The position numbers and the translations under genes were made by a program. The notes below the pieces were generated by a model. It did not search any database and was not told the origin of the DNA. It worked only from the letters and a program-made list of their open reading frames with translations. 21,677 bases of DNA from a virus. Positions 21,389 through 21,677 of the stretch are shown here, piece after piece (within the stretch, counting starts at the first letter, position 1; every line of letters begins with the position of its first letter). The stretch covers positions 1 through 21,677 of IMG/VR virus record IMGVR_UViG_3300046000_010637; one strand, given 5' to 3'.

Positions 21389-21677
21389 ATGATAAGATAT
21401 AATCGGTTGTTGCTTTTATATTCTCATTTTCATTGTTATCATACCCACCTGCAAAAAATACTGAGTGGTTATATGATTCGTTTATTCTAAATTTTAATGC
21501 TTCGATTGTTGTTTCTTCTAAATCAAATTGACCTTCGAATCCATAACATGAACAGTGCGAACCGTGTACCTCATATAATTTACCATCTTTACCTCTAAAT
21601 AAGAAGAATGATGATGAATCACAACCCCAAGAACCAACTGATTCGTAACCGATTAATATTTCTAAATCGTCTACTAT
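21378..21677 (-). CDS. Conserved phage protein with HGSHCSCYGFE motif, N-terminus cut by window edge
   Basis: Open frame from the right edge to stop TAA at 21378-21380 (99 residues). It reads DDLEILIGYESVGSWGCDSS..., then LYEVHGSHCSCYGFEGQFDL, EETTIEALK. Proteins with this SHCSCYG(F/L)E core occur in many phages; no function is established. The Cys/His cluster suggests metal binding. Confidence 0.7.
   Translation of the reverse strand: MVDDLEILIGYESVGSWGCDSSSFFLFRGKDGKLYEVHGSHCSCYGFEGQFDLEETTIEALKFRINESYNHSVFFAGGYDNNENENIKATTDYILSYGE

Overview
The window looks like part of a tailed, contractile-tail (myovirus-type) bacteriophage genome. It is AT-rich and densely packed, with many genes joined by TAATG or ATGA overlaps. 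The core evidence is a run of T4-type baseplate genes on the minus strand (gp6-like, gp25-like and gp5-like spike) and a gp55-like late sigma factor. The host is probably a member of the Bacteroidota. Minus-strand starts lack normally spaced Shine-Dalgarno sequences, and six promoter candidates show the Bacteroidota layout (TTG near -33, TAnnTTTG-like box near -7). This host call is an inference.

Layout. (1) Positions 1-8546, minus strand: the late structural block. In transcription order it runs 116-aa protein, gp5-like spike, a 499-aa protein with three membrane segments, a 120-aa protein, gp25-like, gp6-like, a DNRLRE-like 387-aa protein, a 169-aa protein, and a large protein cut by the left edge. 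(2) 8584-11402, minus: gp55-like sigma factor, small membrane protein, HD-domain phosphohydrolase and small unknowns. (3) 11407-15010, minus: methyltransferase, T5orf172 (GIY-YIG-like) protein, unknown protein, lipoprotein, DUF932-like protein and a 91-aa protein. (4) 15123-16550, minus: tail-fibre-like protein with YAL/S hexapeptide repeats and its partner. (5) 16703-17615, plus: a three-gene operon with a thioredoxin-like protein and a membrane-anchored coiled coil. (6) 17616-19290: sparse, less AT-rich, with structured noncoding DNA, 22-bp iteron-like repeats and several very small genes. (7) 19294-21677, minus: a train of small, probably early, genes.

Two promoter classes fit a temporal programme. 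Five sites share TTGG-N15-TTCG-TAYATT with invariant spacing and precede DUF932, the 91-aa gene, two small genes and the plus-strand operon; a sixth, host-like TTG-N20-TAACTTTG lies upstream of the unit carrying the HD protein and the sigma factor. A different motif, ATATTTATAA, occurs 11-16 nt before four gene starts: three begin structural or tail-fibre units and one precedes an unknown 146-aa gene. I infer that this second motif is the late promoter read by the gp55-like factor encoded here.

No tRNA, rRNA, CRISPR array or insertion sequence was recognised by eye.
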